A stretch of 64,000 bases of DNA from Deltaproteobacteria bacterium (GCA_016874755.1 VGTH01000003.1:124001-188000), one strand, 5' to 3'. Shown: positions 53,894-62,775, counted from the first letter of the stretch. Numbers and translations are program-made. The notes: generated by a model not told the origin, from the sequence alone.

Positions 53894-55146
53894 TAGCCGA
53901 ATACCTTTAATACTCGCTTGACCGCGCGCGCGAGTACATCGATTTCCTCTTTGGTGTTGTAAAACGCAAACGAAGCCCGGGTCGTTGCCGGCACGCCGAA
54001 GCGCTGCATAACCGGCATGGCGCAGTGATGGCCGGCGCGCACCGCCACCCCTTCTTGATCGAGAATCGTGCCCACATCATGGGCATGAATATGGTCGAAG
54101 ACAAACGACAGCACCCCCGCCTTTTCTTTGGCCGTGCCGATGATCTTGAGCCCTGGGATTTCCAACAACGTTTCGGTCGCGTACTCGAGCAATTCATGCT
54201 CGTGCGCCATCACTTGCGGCCAGTCCAAGCCGTTTAGATAGTCGATCGCGACACCCAAGGCGATGCCGCCGGCGATGTGCGGCGTGCCGGCTTCGAACTT
54301 GTAGGGCAAAACGTTGTAGTGGGTTTTTTCGAAAGTCACCAGGCTGATCATATCGCCGCCGCCCTGCCACGGCGGCATCTTTTCCAGCAGCTCAGCGCGG
54401 CCATACAAGATGCCGACTCCGGTGGGCCCGAACATCTTGTGGCCGGAAAAAGCGTAAAAGTCACAACCCAGATCCTGCACGTCGATTTTTAAATGCGGCA
54501 CCGCCTGGGCGCCATCGAGCATAACTGGCACGCCGCGATCGTGCGCCGCCGCGATCACTTCTTTGACGGGAACAACCGTGCCAAGCGCGTTGGAAACATG
54601 GGTGATCGAGACAAACCTGGTGCGGTTGTTGAGCAGCCGGCGAAACTCCTCGACCACCAACTCGCCATCGTGGCTGATCGGAATCACCCGCAAACGCGCC
54701 CCCACCTGTTCGCAGAGCATCTGCCAGGGCACGATGTTGGAGTGGTGCTCCATCGCCGAGACGATGATTTCGTCGCCGGCCTTGAGAAACCCCCGGCCGT
54801 AACTCTGTGCCACCAGATTGATCGCCTCGGTGGTGCCGCGGACGTAGATGATCTCTTTGTCGCTGCGCGCGTTGACAAACGCTCGCACCTTGCCGCGCGC
54901 CTTCTCATAGGCCGCGGTGGCTTGCTCGCTCAAGGAGTGCACGCCGCGGTGGATGTTGGAATTCTCTTTTGCGTAGTAGTGTTCGATCGCGGCGATGACG
55001 CTTTGCGGCTTTTGGCTGGTGGCGCCGTTGTCGAGGTAGACCAGCGCTTTGCCGTGCACCGACTGCGCGAGAATGGGAAATTCCCGACGAATCGCCGCGA
55101 CATCAAAAGCGCGCACTTGCGAAGGGATTTCCGTGGCGGCTTTCAT
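53893..55146 (-). CDS. sufS: cysteine desulfurase SufS
   Basis: A 417-residue PLP enzyme. FYAFSGHKMFGPTGVGILYG holds the PLP Lys. VAVRAGHHCAMPVMQRFG has the catalytic Cys in the SufS (group II) context. EHHSNIVPWQMLCEQ is the cofactor-binding region. It supplies sulfur from cysteine to SufU and the SUF scaffold. ATG start, 9 bases after sufD. Confidence 0.96.
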   Translation of the reverse strand: MKAATEIPSQVRAFDVAAIRREFPILAQSVHGKALVYLDNGATSQKPQSVIAAIEHYYAKENSNIHRGVHSLSEQATAAYEKARGKVRAFVNARSDKEIIYVRGTTEAINLVAQSYGRGFLKAGDEIIVSAMEHHSNIVPWQMLCEQVGARLRVIPISHDGELVVEEFRRLLNNRTRFVSITHVSNALGTVVPVKEVIAAAHDRGVPVMLDGAQAVPHLKIDVQDLGCDFYAFSGHKMFGPTGVGILYGRAELLEKMPPWQGGGDMISLVTFEKTHYNVLPYKFEAGTPHIAGGIALGVAIDYLNGLDWPQVMAHEHELLEYATETLLEIPGLKIIGTAKEKAGVLSFVFDHIHAHDVGTILDQEGVAVRAGHHCAMPVMQRFGVPATTRASFAFYNTKEEIDVLARAVKRVLKVFG

Positions 55147-55155
55147 AGGATTTGT

Positions 55156-56463
55156 CTAGTTCCGGCCAAAACGCTGCAACAGGTATTCATCGAGCCGCTC
55201 CCGCATCGACGCAATCCTGATCCGGCTGACAACGTCGCTGGCGAAGGCGTAGCTCAAAAGACTGCGCGCGTCGTCGCTGCCGATACCGCGCGAGCGCAGG
55301 TAAAACAAAGCATCGCGATCGAGTTGACCGATGGTCGAGCCGTGGCTGCATTTAACATCGTCGGCATAGATTTCCAGCTGCGGCTTGGTGTTAACCACGC
55401 CGTTTTCCGACAGCAGCAGGTTCTTATTGGTCTGGCGCGCGTCGGTTTTTTGCGCATCCCTACGAACCACGATCTTGCCGTTAAAAACCGCATGGGCGGC
55501 GCCGCTGAGAATACCCTTGTACAATTCCCGGCTACTGGTATGCGGCTGGGCGTGGTCGATCTCCGTATGATTGTCGACATGCTGCTGACCATCGAGCAGG
55601 TAAAGCCCATTGAGCGTGCACTCGGCACCCTCACCGTTGAGCGCGACGTGAACGTCGTTGCGCACCAGCGCGCCGCCGAGGGTCACGGTGTGGGCCGTCA
55701 AGCGTCCATTGCGCGCGACTTCAACGGCCAACTGGTTCACGTGAAAACCGTTGGCTCCCTCGCGCTCGACGCAGTAGTGATCGACGATTGCGTCCGCTTC
55801 CACCAACATATCTGTCACACTATTGGTGAAATACTTACCGTCGCCCAGACTACAGTAGTTCTCGACAATCGGCGCTTCGCTACCCGCTTCACAAACGACC
55901 AGATTACGCGGATGACTGGCCAGCGGCGTGGCGCCATCTGTGGCAACGAACATCAGCTCAATTGGCTGCCCCAGTCGACAACCGCGGCCGACGCGAATCA
56001 CCGCGCCATCGTTGACAAAAGCGGTGTTGAGCGCCAACAAAGAATTCTGCTCCCCTGGCCAAGAGCTAACTCGCTCGCGCAACACCGCGTCGCCGCGCAG
56101 AACCACTGCCGCCAAGCTCTCGATGCGTACTTCAGAATTGGTCACCGAACTCAGCTCCGGTGCATAACAACCATCAACAAAAACGATGCGTGCGTGAACC
56201 GCGGCGACAAACGAGTGCGCTAAGACCGTGTCCAGTGAAACCGATGCCGGGCCGCGGGCAACCTGAAAATCCCCCGCGGCAATCCGGTCGAGGCTCGTGT
56301 ACTTCCAATCCTCGTCATGGGTCGTCGGAAACCCGCGCTCACGAAAATTCGCCAGCGCGGCCTCGCGAATCGGCAGCAGCCATTCCGGGCCGCGCGCGCT
56401 GCCGTTGGCATACTGTTGCTTGAACAGGGCGGTATAGCGGTCGATGCTCGGCTGGGATTGCAT
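55156..56463 (-). CDS. sufD: Fe-S cluster assembly protein SufD
   Basis: A 435-residue beta-helix protein. CSHGSTIGQLDRDALFYLRS is the SufB/D core; ARSLLSYAFASDVVSRI and MRERLDEYLLQRF end it as SufD does. The N-terminal FRERGFPTTHDEDWKYTSL is also SufD-specific. It forms the scaffold with SufB and SufC. The start is ATG 56463. SufB is not in the window. Confidence 0.93.
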   Translation of the reverse strand: MQSQPSIDRYTALFKQQYANGSARGPEWLLPIREAALANFRERGFPTTHDEDWKYTSLDRIAAGDFQVARGPASVSLDTVLAHSFVAAVHARIVFVDGCYAPELSSVTNSEVRIESLAAVVLRGDAVLRERVSSWPGEQNSLLALNTAFVNDGAVIRVGRGCRLGQPIELMFVATDGATPLASHPRNLVVCEAGSEAPIVENYCSLGDGKYFTNSVTDMLVEADAIVDHYCVEREGANGFHVNQLAVEVARNGRLTAHTVTLGGALVRNDVHVALNGEGAECTLNGLYLLDGQQHVDNHTEIDHAQPHTSSRELYKGILSGAAHAVFNGKIVVRRDAQKTDARQTNKNLLLSENGVVNTKPQLEIYADDVKCSHGSTIGQLDRDALFYLRSRGIGSDDARSLLSYAFASDVVSRIRIASMRERLDEYLLQRFGRN

Positions 56464-56477
56464 GACAAAAACAGAAA

Positions 56478-57239
<762 letters not shown>

Positions 57240-57260
57240 CTGTGATTCTTGGTGATTCGT

Positions 57261-57320
57261 GCTCGTGGCTCGTGCTCACGCGGGTCAGTCTGAATATAAA
57301 CACGAGCACGAACCACGAGC
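57261..57320. repeat. inverted repeat, GCTCGTGG family
   Basis: GCTCGTGGCTCGTGCTC at 57261-57277 and GAGCACGAACCACGAGC at 57304-57320 pair with one mismatch around a 26-base loop. It fills most of the spacer between the Rrf2 gene and sufC. Confidence 0.8.
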
Positions 57321-57330
57321 AGCGATACTA

Positions 57331-57783
57331 TTAACTTGCCTTCTGCAACGGCGCCTTGACTAGCCGGCCGCGCAGCCCCTGACGATCGGCGATGTCTGAG
57401 ATCGACACGCCGGCTAGGTATTTGACCAGCACCCCCTGCGCCTCTTCCCAGACCGACTTCTGCGAACAAACCGCGCAGTAGGAACAAAAGCTCGCGCCCT
57501 GCTCTAAACATTCCATCAGCGCCAGCGGTCGTTCGACTGCTTCGTAAATGTCTTTGATGCTGACGTCGGCAGCCGGCTTGGCCAGCGCAAAGCCGCCCTT
57601 GGAACCGATGTGCGATTGCACCAGCCCGCCGGCCACCAAGTCTTTCATGATTTTCGATAAGTAAAATGACGGAATGTCTTGGCTTTTCTCGATATCGGAG
57701 CGGCTGACGATGCGCCCGGCCGGTTGCCCAGCTAGAAATGCCAACGCGCGCACAGCGTAGTCGACGCGCCGTCCGACATTCAT
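57331..57783 (-). CDS. Rrf2 family transcriptional regulator
   Basis: A 150-residue winged helix protein. MNVGRRVDYAVRALAFLAGQ opens the DNA-binding domain, and SFYLSKIMKDLVAGGLVQSH is the recognition region. CLEQGASFCSYCAVC holds four Cys that could bind a [2Fe-2S] cluster as in IscR and SufR. It probably senses Fe-S status and controls the sufCDSU-sufT operon that follows it. ATG 57783 matches the family start. GTG 57822 would add 13 residues and leave a leader of only about 10 bases. Confidence 0.9.
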   Translation of the reverse strand: MNVGRRVDYAVRALAFLAGQPAGRIVSRSDIEKSQDIPSFYLSKIMKDLVAGGLVQSHIGSKGGFALAKPAADVSIKDIYEAVERPLALMECLEQGASFCSYCAVCSQKSVWEEAQGVLVKYLAGVSISDIADRQGLRGRLVKAPLQKAS

Positions 57784-57838
57784 CAGCGAGCTGCGCTCAG
57801 CTTTGCGCTTTACCCTTGCCACAAATTCACCGTAATTA

Positions 57839-57868
57839 AATATAGACTCCTTAGGTCTTTTATGTCAA
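57839..57868 (-). promoter_or_regulatory. sigma-70 promoter of the Rrf2-suf operon with internal dyad
   Basis: On the minus strand TTGACA (57868-57863, exact consensus) and TATATT (57844-57839) are 18 bases apart. Between them AGAC-N7-GTCT (57844-57858) forms a dyad that could be the Rrf2 operator, so the regulator would block its own promoter. The transcript would start near 57832. The promoter is well supported; the operator is inference. Confidence 0.7.
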
Positions 57869-57918
57869 GAAAGCTTACCGCAGATTCCGGACTGAAAGTC
57901 TGGTGATAAACTCGTAAG

Positions 57919-58003
57919 AATGCTTCGACTGGCTCAGCATGAACGGATTCTTCTTAGCGATTTCACCCTCTGATCCGTTTGCCCTGAGTCCAGTCGAAGG
58001 GCT
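57919..58003. repeat. palindromic repeat, TTCGAC-GGCTCAG family, copy 1
   Basis: CTTCGACTGGCTCAG at 57923-57937 pairs with CTGAGTCCAGTCGAAG at 57984-57999, with one extra base. Inner arms GAACGGA and TCCGTTT also pair. Copies lie at 62626-62727 and 63662-63762. The 280 bases between the Rrf2 start and the LLM gene end hold this element and the promoter only. Confidence 0.85.
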
Positions 58004-58063
58004 CCGCAGGTTTTTTCAAGCCAGCCTAATTGCCTAATGATCGCACCCCGTCGCCTATCCGAA

Positions 58064-58939
58064 TCATCCGAGCCGATCTGCAACTTCCGCCAACAAATCC
58101 ATCTGTTGCAAGTCTTCGGCACAGGGGCGTAAAACAAACTCGTCAACGCCCATGTCAGCCTGGCGCTTGATCGACTCTTCGAGCGCCGCGCGGGTCGTCG
58201 GCAATGTGCTCAAGCGTGTCGCCGCCAATTGCGGATTGTATCCATAGTTGGCTTGGATATACGCCCCCGCCTGCTCCGACGCTTTGGGACCGAGGGCAAA
58301 ATAGCTCGCGCCAACCCAACGCGGCTTGCCGCTGCGTTTTTCTTGCTGCCACAATTGATTGAGGCGCTGCCACAATTTCGCCATCGCTTCGGGCTCACCG
58401 CCGCCCGGCGCCATGTAACCGTCGCCCCATTTGGCGATGCGCTCGGCGATCGCCGGCACGTAACCGCCGATCAGCAACTCAGGTCCACCGGGGCGTGGAG
58501 ACTTGGGAGCGATCACACCGGTTTCCGCCGACAACTTTTCCCCAGCCCAAAGTCGGCGCAGAGTCGCATACTGCTCCGCCGAGCGCCGGCCGCGCCGATG
58601 GAAATCATTGCCGGTGGCGAGATAGTCGTTCTCGCGCACGCCGATGCCAACGCCCAAACAAAGCCGTCCGTTCGATAGCACGTCGATGGTCGCCGCCTGG
58701 CGCGCCAGTAACGTGGTCTCCCGCGTCGGTCCAATGACCACGCTGGTCATCAAACCGATGCGCTTGGTCGCGCCCGCCGCAACCGCAAGCACCGCGAGCG
58801 GCTCCAACGCCGCCGAAACCACTCGATCGGTGACAACAATGCTTGAGAACGGCCCGCGCTCCGCACGCGTCGCCCATTCAATGATAACTTCTGCCGATAT
58901 GTCTGCGATCCGGCTCGGCAAGCCGATGGCAATTTTCAT
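58064..58939 (-). CDS. LLM class F420-dependent oxidoreductase
   Basis: A 291-residue luciferase-like TIM barrel. MKIAIGLPSRIADISAEVII starts it, TSVVIGPTRETTLLARQAAT and RLCLGVGIGVRENDYLATGN are the flavin-binding blocks, and GGPELLIGGYVPAIAERIAK follows. The absence of FMN-specific features and the length favour the F420-using group. Substrate is unknown. It starts at ATG 58939; a 512-base spacer with several palindromes separates it from the divergent acyl-CoA dehydrogenase. Confidence 0.87.
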   Translation of the reverse strand: MKIAIGLPSRIADISAEVIIEWATRAERGPFSSIVVTDRVVSAALEPLAVLAVAAGATKRIGLMTSVVIGPTRETTLLARQAATIDVLSNGRLCLGVGIGVRENDYLATGNDFHRRGRRSAEQYATLRRLWAGEKLSAETGVIAPKSPRPGGPELLIGGYVPAIAERIAKWGDGYMAPGGGEPEAMAKLWQRLNQLWQQEKRSGKPRWVGASYFALGPKASEQAGAYIQANYGYNPQLAATRLSTLPTTRAALEESIKRQADMGVDEFVLRPCAEDLQQMDLLAEVADRLG

Positions 58940-58993
58940 GTGCTGACCTCACGCGCAAATCTTGCAGACAACCTAACCGCACCGAATCCTAGC

Positions 58994-59069
58994 GTCAAAC
59001 GTCAACGTTTGGTTTGACTCCAAGAGAGCAAATCTACTAGTGTAGCGGCTCACTAATAAGCGCGCTTAT
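58994..59069. promoter_or_regulatory. two palindromes upstream of the LLM oxidoreductase
   Basis: CAAACGTCAACGTTTG (58996-59011) is a 16-base dyad (7-base arms, 2-base centre), with a further GTCAAAC/GTTTGAC pair (58994-59000 and 59012-59018). ATAAGCGCGCTTAT (59056-59069) is a perfect 14-base palindrome. Both look like regulator binding sites for the divergent LLM and acyl-CoA dehydrogenase genes, but no regulator is adjacent. Confidence 0.4.
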
Positions 59070-59092
59070 CGCTGTGACACGCTCGCATGTTT

Positions 59093-59186
59093 TTCACCAC
59101 GAAGATCACGAAGGGACAGCAAGTTCGGAAAAGAATTTATTGTTTTCTTCGCTTGCCTTCGTGTGCTTCGTGCCCTTCATGGTGAA
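59093..59186. repeat. palindromic repeat, CACGAAG family, copy 2
   Basis: TTCACCACGAAGATCACGAA opens the left arm and its imperfect complement ends TTCATGGTGAA at 59186. CACGAAG recurs within both arms. It matches copy 1 at 49407-49495 in sequence and layout. Confidence 0.8.
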
Positions 59187-59205
59187 ATCCCCTATCGGGA
59201 TCCGA

Positions 59206-59324
59206 AGTGGAACTCTGGAGAAGCGAAGGCATCGGCGCAAATCGTTCGGTTTGATTTGCCGATGCTTGGCATCTCTTCGACCTTTCCACTGCGATTCGCG
59301 GAGCAGGGCGACCGCCGGTCGCCC
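59206..59324. repeat. long imperfect inverted repeat and adjacent hairpin
   Basis: AGTGGAA...GCATCGGCGCAAATC (from 59206) pairs imperfectly with GATTTGCCGATGC...TTCCACT (to 59290), arms of nearly 40 bases. A second hairpin GGGCGACC / GGTCGCCC follows at 59306-59324. No protein is visible in this part of the 512-base spacer (58940-59451). Confidence 0.65.
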
Positions 59325-59451
59325 CTACGAGGCGGCGTCGAAGCGGATATCTGTTGCCTTCGCTCCGGAAGAGTTTCACTTCGATCGCGCCGCAGCGATG
59401 AATAATTCGGGCTAGTTATGGAGCACTGAAATTTTTCTCAGAGGTATTTCC

Positions 59452-60618
59452 ATGGACTTCAATCTCCCTGAAGAGCTGCAAATCCTGCGCGACACGGTGC
59501 GCAAATTCGTCGACAAGGATTTGATCCCTTTAGAACGCACCTACCGGCACGACAGCGAAGGGCCGATGCCGGAGCACTTGCTCAAACCACTCCAAGAAAC
59601 CGCCAGGAGCATGGGCTTGTGGATGCTCGACGTGCCGGCGGAATACGGCGGCGCCGGTCTCGGGCTCTTGCCGCGCTGCGTTATCCACGAGGAAATTGCC
59701 CGCGCGGCATCCCTGCCCTTTCGCGGCCTGGAGCTATTCGGCCCCGAAGTGCGGCCGGTGTTGTTTCACTGCAACGCAGAACAGAAGAAACGCTTTTTAG
59801 AACCGGTCTTAAGAGGCGAAATTCGTTTTTGTTTTGCCCAGACCGAACCCGACTCCGGCAGCGACCCAGCGGCGATGCGCACCCGCGCGATCCTGGACGG
59901 CGATCATTTCATTATCAACGGCACCAAGCGCTTTATCACCGCGGCCGGCCGCTCCGACTACGTCCAGCTCATGGCGGTCACCGACTTGGAGAAGCGCGCC
60001 CGCGGCGGCATCACCTGCTTCGCGGTCGATTTAAAAACACCCGGCGTGACGCTCGAACGGCAATGGCCGGCGATGATGGGCGAAGCGCCCTGGCAGCTTT
60101 TGTTTGAAGACGTGCGCGTGCCGGCCGCCAACGTCATCGGCCAAGTGGGCGGCGGTTTCTCTCTCGCGCAGAAATGGATCGGCGAAGGGCGCATCCGCGG
60201 CCACGGCGCGCGCCCGGTGGGCATCGCTTCGCGCGCGTTGGATATGATGATCGAATATTCCAAAGTGCGCACCACCTTCGGCCAGCCGCTGGCCAATCGT
60301 CAGGTGATTCAGTTCATGATCGCCGACTCGGCGATGGAGATTCATGCGGTGCGCAATATGGTTTATGAATGCGCCTGGCGCGTCGACCGCGGCGAAGACG
60401 TGCGCGATCTTTCCTACATGGTCAAAATTATGGCGACGGAAATGGCCAGCCGCGTGGTCGATCGCTCCATTCAAGTCCACGGCGGCTTGGGGCTAATGAA
60501 AGAGCTGCCGCTCGAATGGTGGTACCGGCAGATCCGCAGCACGCGCATCACCGAAGGCGCCAACGAGGTGCTGCGCTGGCGGCTCGGGCAGAACATCATA
60601 AAAAATCACAAGTCCTGA
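59452..60618 (+). CDS. acyl-CoA dehydrogenase family protein
   Basis: A 388-residue FAD enzyme. FNLPEELQILRDTVRKFVDK opens it, FCFAQTEPDSGSDPAAM is the FAD/substrate loop and TRITEGANEVLRWRL the C-terminal motif with the likely catalytic Glu. FNLPEE with a short helical N-terminus is typical of soil acyl-CoA dehydrogenases of unassigned chain length. ATG has AGAGGT at good spacing. It stands alone; no CoA ligase or hydratase is adjacent. Confidence 0.92.
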   Translation: MDFNLPEELQILRDTVRKFVDKDLIPLERTYRHDSEGPMPEHLLKPLQETARSMGLWMLDVPAEYGGAGLGLLPRCVIHEEIARAASLPFRGLELFGPEVRPVLFHCNAEQKKRFLEPVLRGEIRFCFAQTEPDSGSDPAAMRTRAILDGDHFIINGTKRFITAAGRSDYVQLMAVTDLEKRARGGITCFAVDLKTPGVTLERQWPAMMGEAPWQLLFEDVRVPAANVIGQVGGGFSLAQKWIGEGRIRGHGARPVGIASRALDMMIEYSKVRTTFGQPLANRQVIQFMIADSAMEIHAVRNMVYECAWRVDRGEDVRDLSYMVKIMATEMASRVVDRSIQVHGGLGLMKELPLEWWYRQIRSTRITEGANEVLRWRLGQNIIKNHKS

Positions 60619-60667
60619 GCCAATTTCGCCAAAGCTGCTGCGCAGAGCTCTAAAATGTGTTACGGTA

Positions 60668-60673
60668 TATAAT
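60668..60673 (+). promoter_or_regulatory. candidate -10 box for the small lipoprotein gene
   Basis: TATAAT, an exact -10 consensus, lies 20 bases before the lipoprotein ATG. No good -35 is seen at 17 bases upstream, so the strength is uncertain. Confidence 0.4.
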
Positions 60674-60693
60674 GTCTTTAGCAGAGGTCTGCT

Positions 60694-60981
60694 ATGAAAA
60701 AAAGTATCTTGGCGCTGGCGTGTCTCCTGCTCGTGAGTGGTTGTGCATCGACTCATTCTCCCTATGACCTGTACACCTGGTGCATGAACCTGGGCAGCAC
60801 CCGGCTCTCGTCCATCGGACCCAAAGCGCAGAACTATCGAAACTGCGCCGACGAGCTCAAAGAAGATTTAGACGACCCCACACCGCGGGTTCTTTACCTG
60901 CCCAAAGATATTATTATGGCGCCCGTTCTGTTCGCGCGCTCCCTGTGGGTGGGCACTGGCAACGTGCGACCGCCGTTCTGA
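60694..60981 (+). CDS. small lipoprotein of unknown function
   Basis: A 95-residue protein. The signal KKSILALACLLLVSGC ends in a good lipobox (LVSGC, Cys 17). The mature part has two further Cys (CMNLGS, NCADEL), which could form a disulfide, and ends VGTGNVRPPF. I recognise no domain. AGAGGT precedes ATG, and an exact -10 box lies upstream. Outer or inner membrane anchoring is likely; residue +2 is Ala, compatible with outer membrane sorting. Confidence 0.75.
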   Translation: MKKSILALACLLLVSGCASTHSPYDLYTWCMNLGSTRLSSIGPKAQNYRNCADELKEDLDDPTPRVLYLPKDIIMAPVLFARSLWVGTGNVRPPF

Positions 60982-61079
60982 GATTGAGCCTCACGGCTCG
61001 ACTTGGTTCCAACCGTTCCAACGGTTCACGCCGTTCAAACCCGTAAGATCAGAATAGGGACCCGGTCTTGACCTGTCCC

Positions 61080-61191
61080 CTACTTGCGCTCCAGTTCTTT
61101 CAACGCCTCACGCAGATAGCTCGTGTCGACATATTGGCTCGCCTCCGGTAGTTACACAGAGCGCAAAAGCAACGAACAGCAAAAGCATCAT
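61080..61191 (-). pseudogene. collapsed ABC transporter substrate-binding protein gene
   Basis: The minus strand has a ribosome-binding site (GGAGGCTCC) and tandem ATG codons (61191-61186) encoding MMLLLFVAFALCV, a signal-peptide start. It then runs, out of frame, into codons reading LPEASQYVDTSYLREALKEL followed by ERK and a stop (61148-61080). That tail is typical of NMT1/ThiY-like substrate-binding proteins. The whole central part, several hundred residues, is gone. The rest of the 598-base stretch 60982-61579 holds repeats and no other gene. Confidence 0.7.
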
Positions 61192-61204
61192 GGAGCCTCC
61201 GATT

Positions 61205-61240
61205 CCCCTCTTTAGCAAAGAGGGGTAGGGGAGATTTTTT
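61205..61240 (+). terminator. hairpin followed by T-run (terminator-like repeat)
   Basis: CCCCTCTTT (61205-61213), a 3-base loop and AAAGAGGGG (61217-61225) make a perfect 9-base stem, and TTTTTT follows at 61235-61240 after a short GA-rich stretch. It could act as a rho-independent terminator on the plus strand; its sequence also looks like a dispersed repeat. Confidence 0.5.
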
Positions 61241-61323
61241 CTGGCTTCGGCAACTTTACTCTCAACAGACAAAACCTCCTCGCCCAGCCCGCGAATCCGC
61301 CTTGATCCCCTTTTCCAAGAAAC

Positions 61324-61442
61324 CGTATCGCAACGGTTAAATCGCCCGTTTTGTCATCCTGAGCGCAAGCGAAGGATCTGCTTTTTCGCGTAGTTGCATT
61401 CAGCAGATTCTTCGCCTTCGGCTCAGAATGACAATTGCGATA
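61324..61442. repeat. palindromic repeat, GTCATCCTGAGC family
   Basis: TTGTCATCCTGAGCGCAAGC (from 61351) pairs with GCTCAGAATGACAA (to about 61435) around an inner CGAAGGATCTG / CAGATTCTTCG pair. Outer arms GTATCGCAA (61324-61332) and TTGCGATAC (61434-61442) are perfect, so the element is nested. Confidence 0.75.
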
Positions 61443-61579
61443 CAGTCTCCAAAGGGGGAGAAGGTTTGCGCTCGATTATTACAGCAAATCTTGTCACACG
61501 AGCAAGAAGTTTTTCGCCAACTTGTAATATTGGCAGACCTCGATTAGCTTCGGTGGCAAACCAGGAGGCCCCATCGCAT

Positions 61580-62602
61580 ATGGCAATCAAGCGTTATAAC
61601 GCCGGCATTCAACGCGCCAAAGGATTGATGGAAATCGCCGCGGCACTTTATGACTCATCGCTCTCTCATGAAACCCGGCGCGCCGCCGAAGGCGTGCTGC
61701 AAACCGATTCGCGCGTTGGTCGCGTCGTGCGCCTTTCACTCGGCGTGAGGGATACTTCGCCCAAAGACGATGTGCCGATTTCGTTCGCCACCGGCAGCTT
61801 CAAAGAAATCATCGCCGTCGCGCGCGGCGAATACTCGATGGCCTGGGTCAACCCTTCCGTGTTGTTAACCATGGCCTATCGCGGCACCGGGCCGTACAAG
61901 AAAAAACTGCCGCTGCGTGCCATCGCGGTTTTTCCCTCTTTCGATGTCATGGGTTTTGCCGTGCGCGACTCCAGCGGCATTGAATCATTAGAACAGATCA
62001 AGAAAGAGCGCCGCCCGCTGCGCGTCTCCAGCGGCTTCGTGCCGCGCAACGATCTCGAAGCCAGCGCGACCATGTTCACCGTCGCCGCCGTGCTGCGCGC
62101 CGCCGGCTTCACGCTTCAGGACATCGTCAAATGGGGCGGCAAGATTCACTCGACGCCGCGCCCCAGCGACCCGGCTAGAAGGGCCGCCATCGTCGACGGC
62201 AGCATCGATGCGATCTTCGACGAAGGCATCAAGAGCTGGGGCCAGACCGCCATCGATAACGGCTTTCGCTACCTACCCATCGAGGGAAAAATTCTCAAAC
62301 AGATGACCGCGCTCGGCTATCGAACCAGCAAAATGTCGAACTGCGGCTTCAGGCGCATGAAAAGTGACGTGCCGACCGTCGATTTCAGTGGCTGGCCGAT
62401 GATCGTCCACGCCGACATGCCCAACGACGTCCCCTACGCTCTGTGCGAAGCGATCGAGCAGCGCAGGAGTGTGATCCCCACCGACAACTTCAAAGCTTTA
62501 AGCCTGAAACAGCTCTGCAGCGGCGACGGTGAAGCGCCGTTCGACGTGCCGCTCCATCCCGGCGCAAGAAAGTTCTATCGCGAGCGCGGCTATCTAGAAT
62601 AA
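61580..62602 (+). CDS. TAXI family TRAP transporter solute-binding-like protein without signal peptide
   Basis: A 340-residue protein of the TAXI type II periplasmic-binding fold. VPISFATGSFKEIIAVARGE, YSMAWVNPSVLLTMAYRG, GFAVRDSSGIESLEQIKKER and AIVDGSIDAIFDEGIKSWG follow the family pattern. TAXI proteins normally bind C4-dicarboxylates or related acids for TRAP permeases. Here the start MAIKRYNAGIQRAKG has no signal peptide, and no TRAP membrane gene is near. It may be a cytoplasmic sensor or enzyme-like derivative. ATG 61580 follows GGAGG; an upstream frame extension runs through repeat DNA. Confidence 0.75.
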   Translation: MAIKRYNAGIQRAKGLMEIAAALYDSSLSHETRRAAEGVLQTDSRVGRVVRLSLGVRDTSPKDDVPISFATGSFKEIIAVARGEYSMAWVNPSVLLTMAYRGTGPYKKKLPLRAIAVFPSFDVMGFAVRDSSGIESLEQIKKERRPLRVSSGFVPRNDLEASATMFTVAAVLRAAGFTLQDIVKWGGKIHSTPRPSDPARRAAIVDGSIDAIFDEGIKSWGQTAIDNGFRYLPIEGKILKQMTALGYRTSKMSNCGFRRMKSDVPTVDFSGWPMIVHADMPNDVPYALCEAIEQRRSVIPTDNFKALSLKQLCSGDGEAPFDVPLHPGARKFYRERGYLE

Positions 62603-62625
62603 GCTTCTGCTGAAAACCAAGAATG

Positions 62626-62727
62626 CTTCGACGGGCTCAGCATGAACGGGCTTTCTTGTGGCCAATTCCAACTCTGATTCCGTTCGTCCCTTCGGCAGGC
62701 TCAGGGCAGGCTCTGAGCCTGTCGAAG
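62626..62727. repeat. palindromic repeat, TTCGAC-GGCTCAG family, copy 2
   Basis: CTTCGACGGGCTCAG at 62626-62640 pairs with CTGAGCCTGTCGAAG at 62713-62727 with one mismatch. A nested GGCAGGCTCAGGGCAGGC stretch sits inside the right half. Placed between two plus-strand genes. Confidence 0.85.
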
Positions 62728-62775
62728 GACTCCGAATAGGTTTTTAGCAGCATCGATATTTGGAGGGAACACTTT

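Noticed and set aside
54493-56223. A 576-residue open frame on the plus strand
   Set aside because: It lies antisense to sufS and sufD, both with full conserved motifs, and its translation shows no domain. High GC makes long antisense frames common.
61394-61579. Upstream extension of the TAXI-like protein
   Set aside because: The extension reads through a palindromic repeat, has no family similarity, and ATG 61580 has its own GGAGG.
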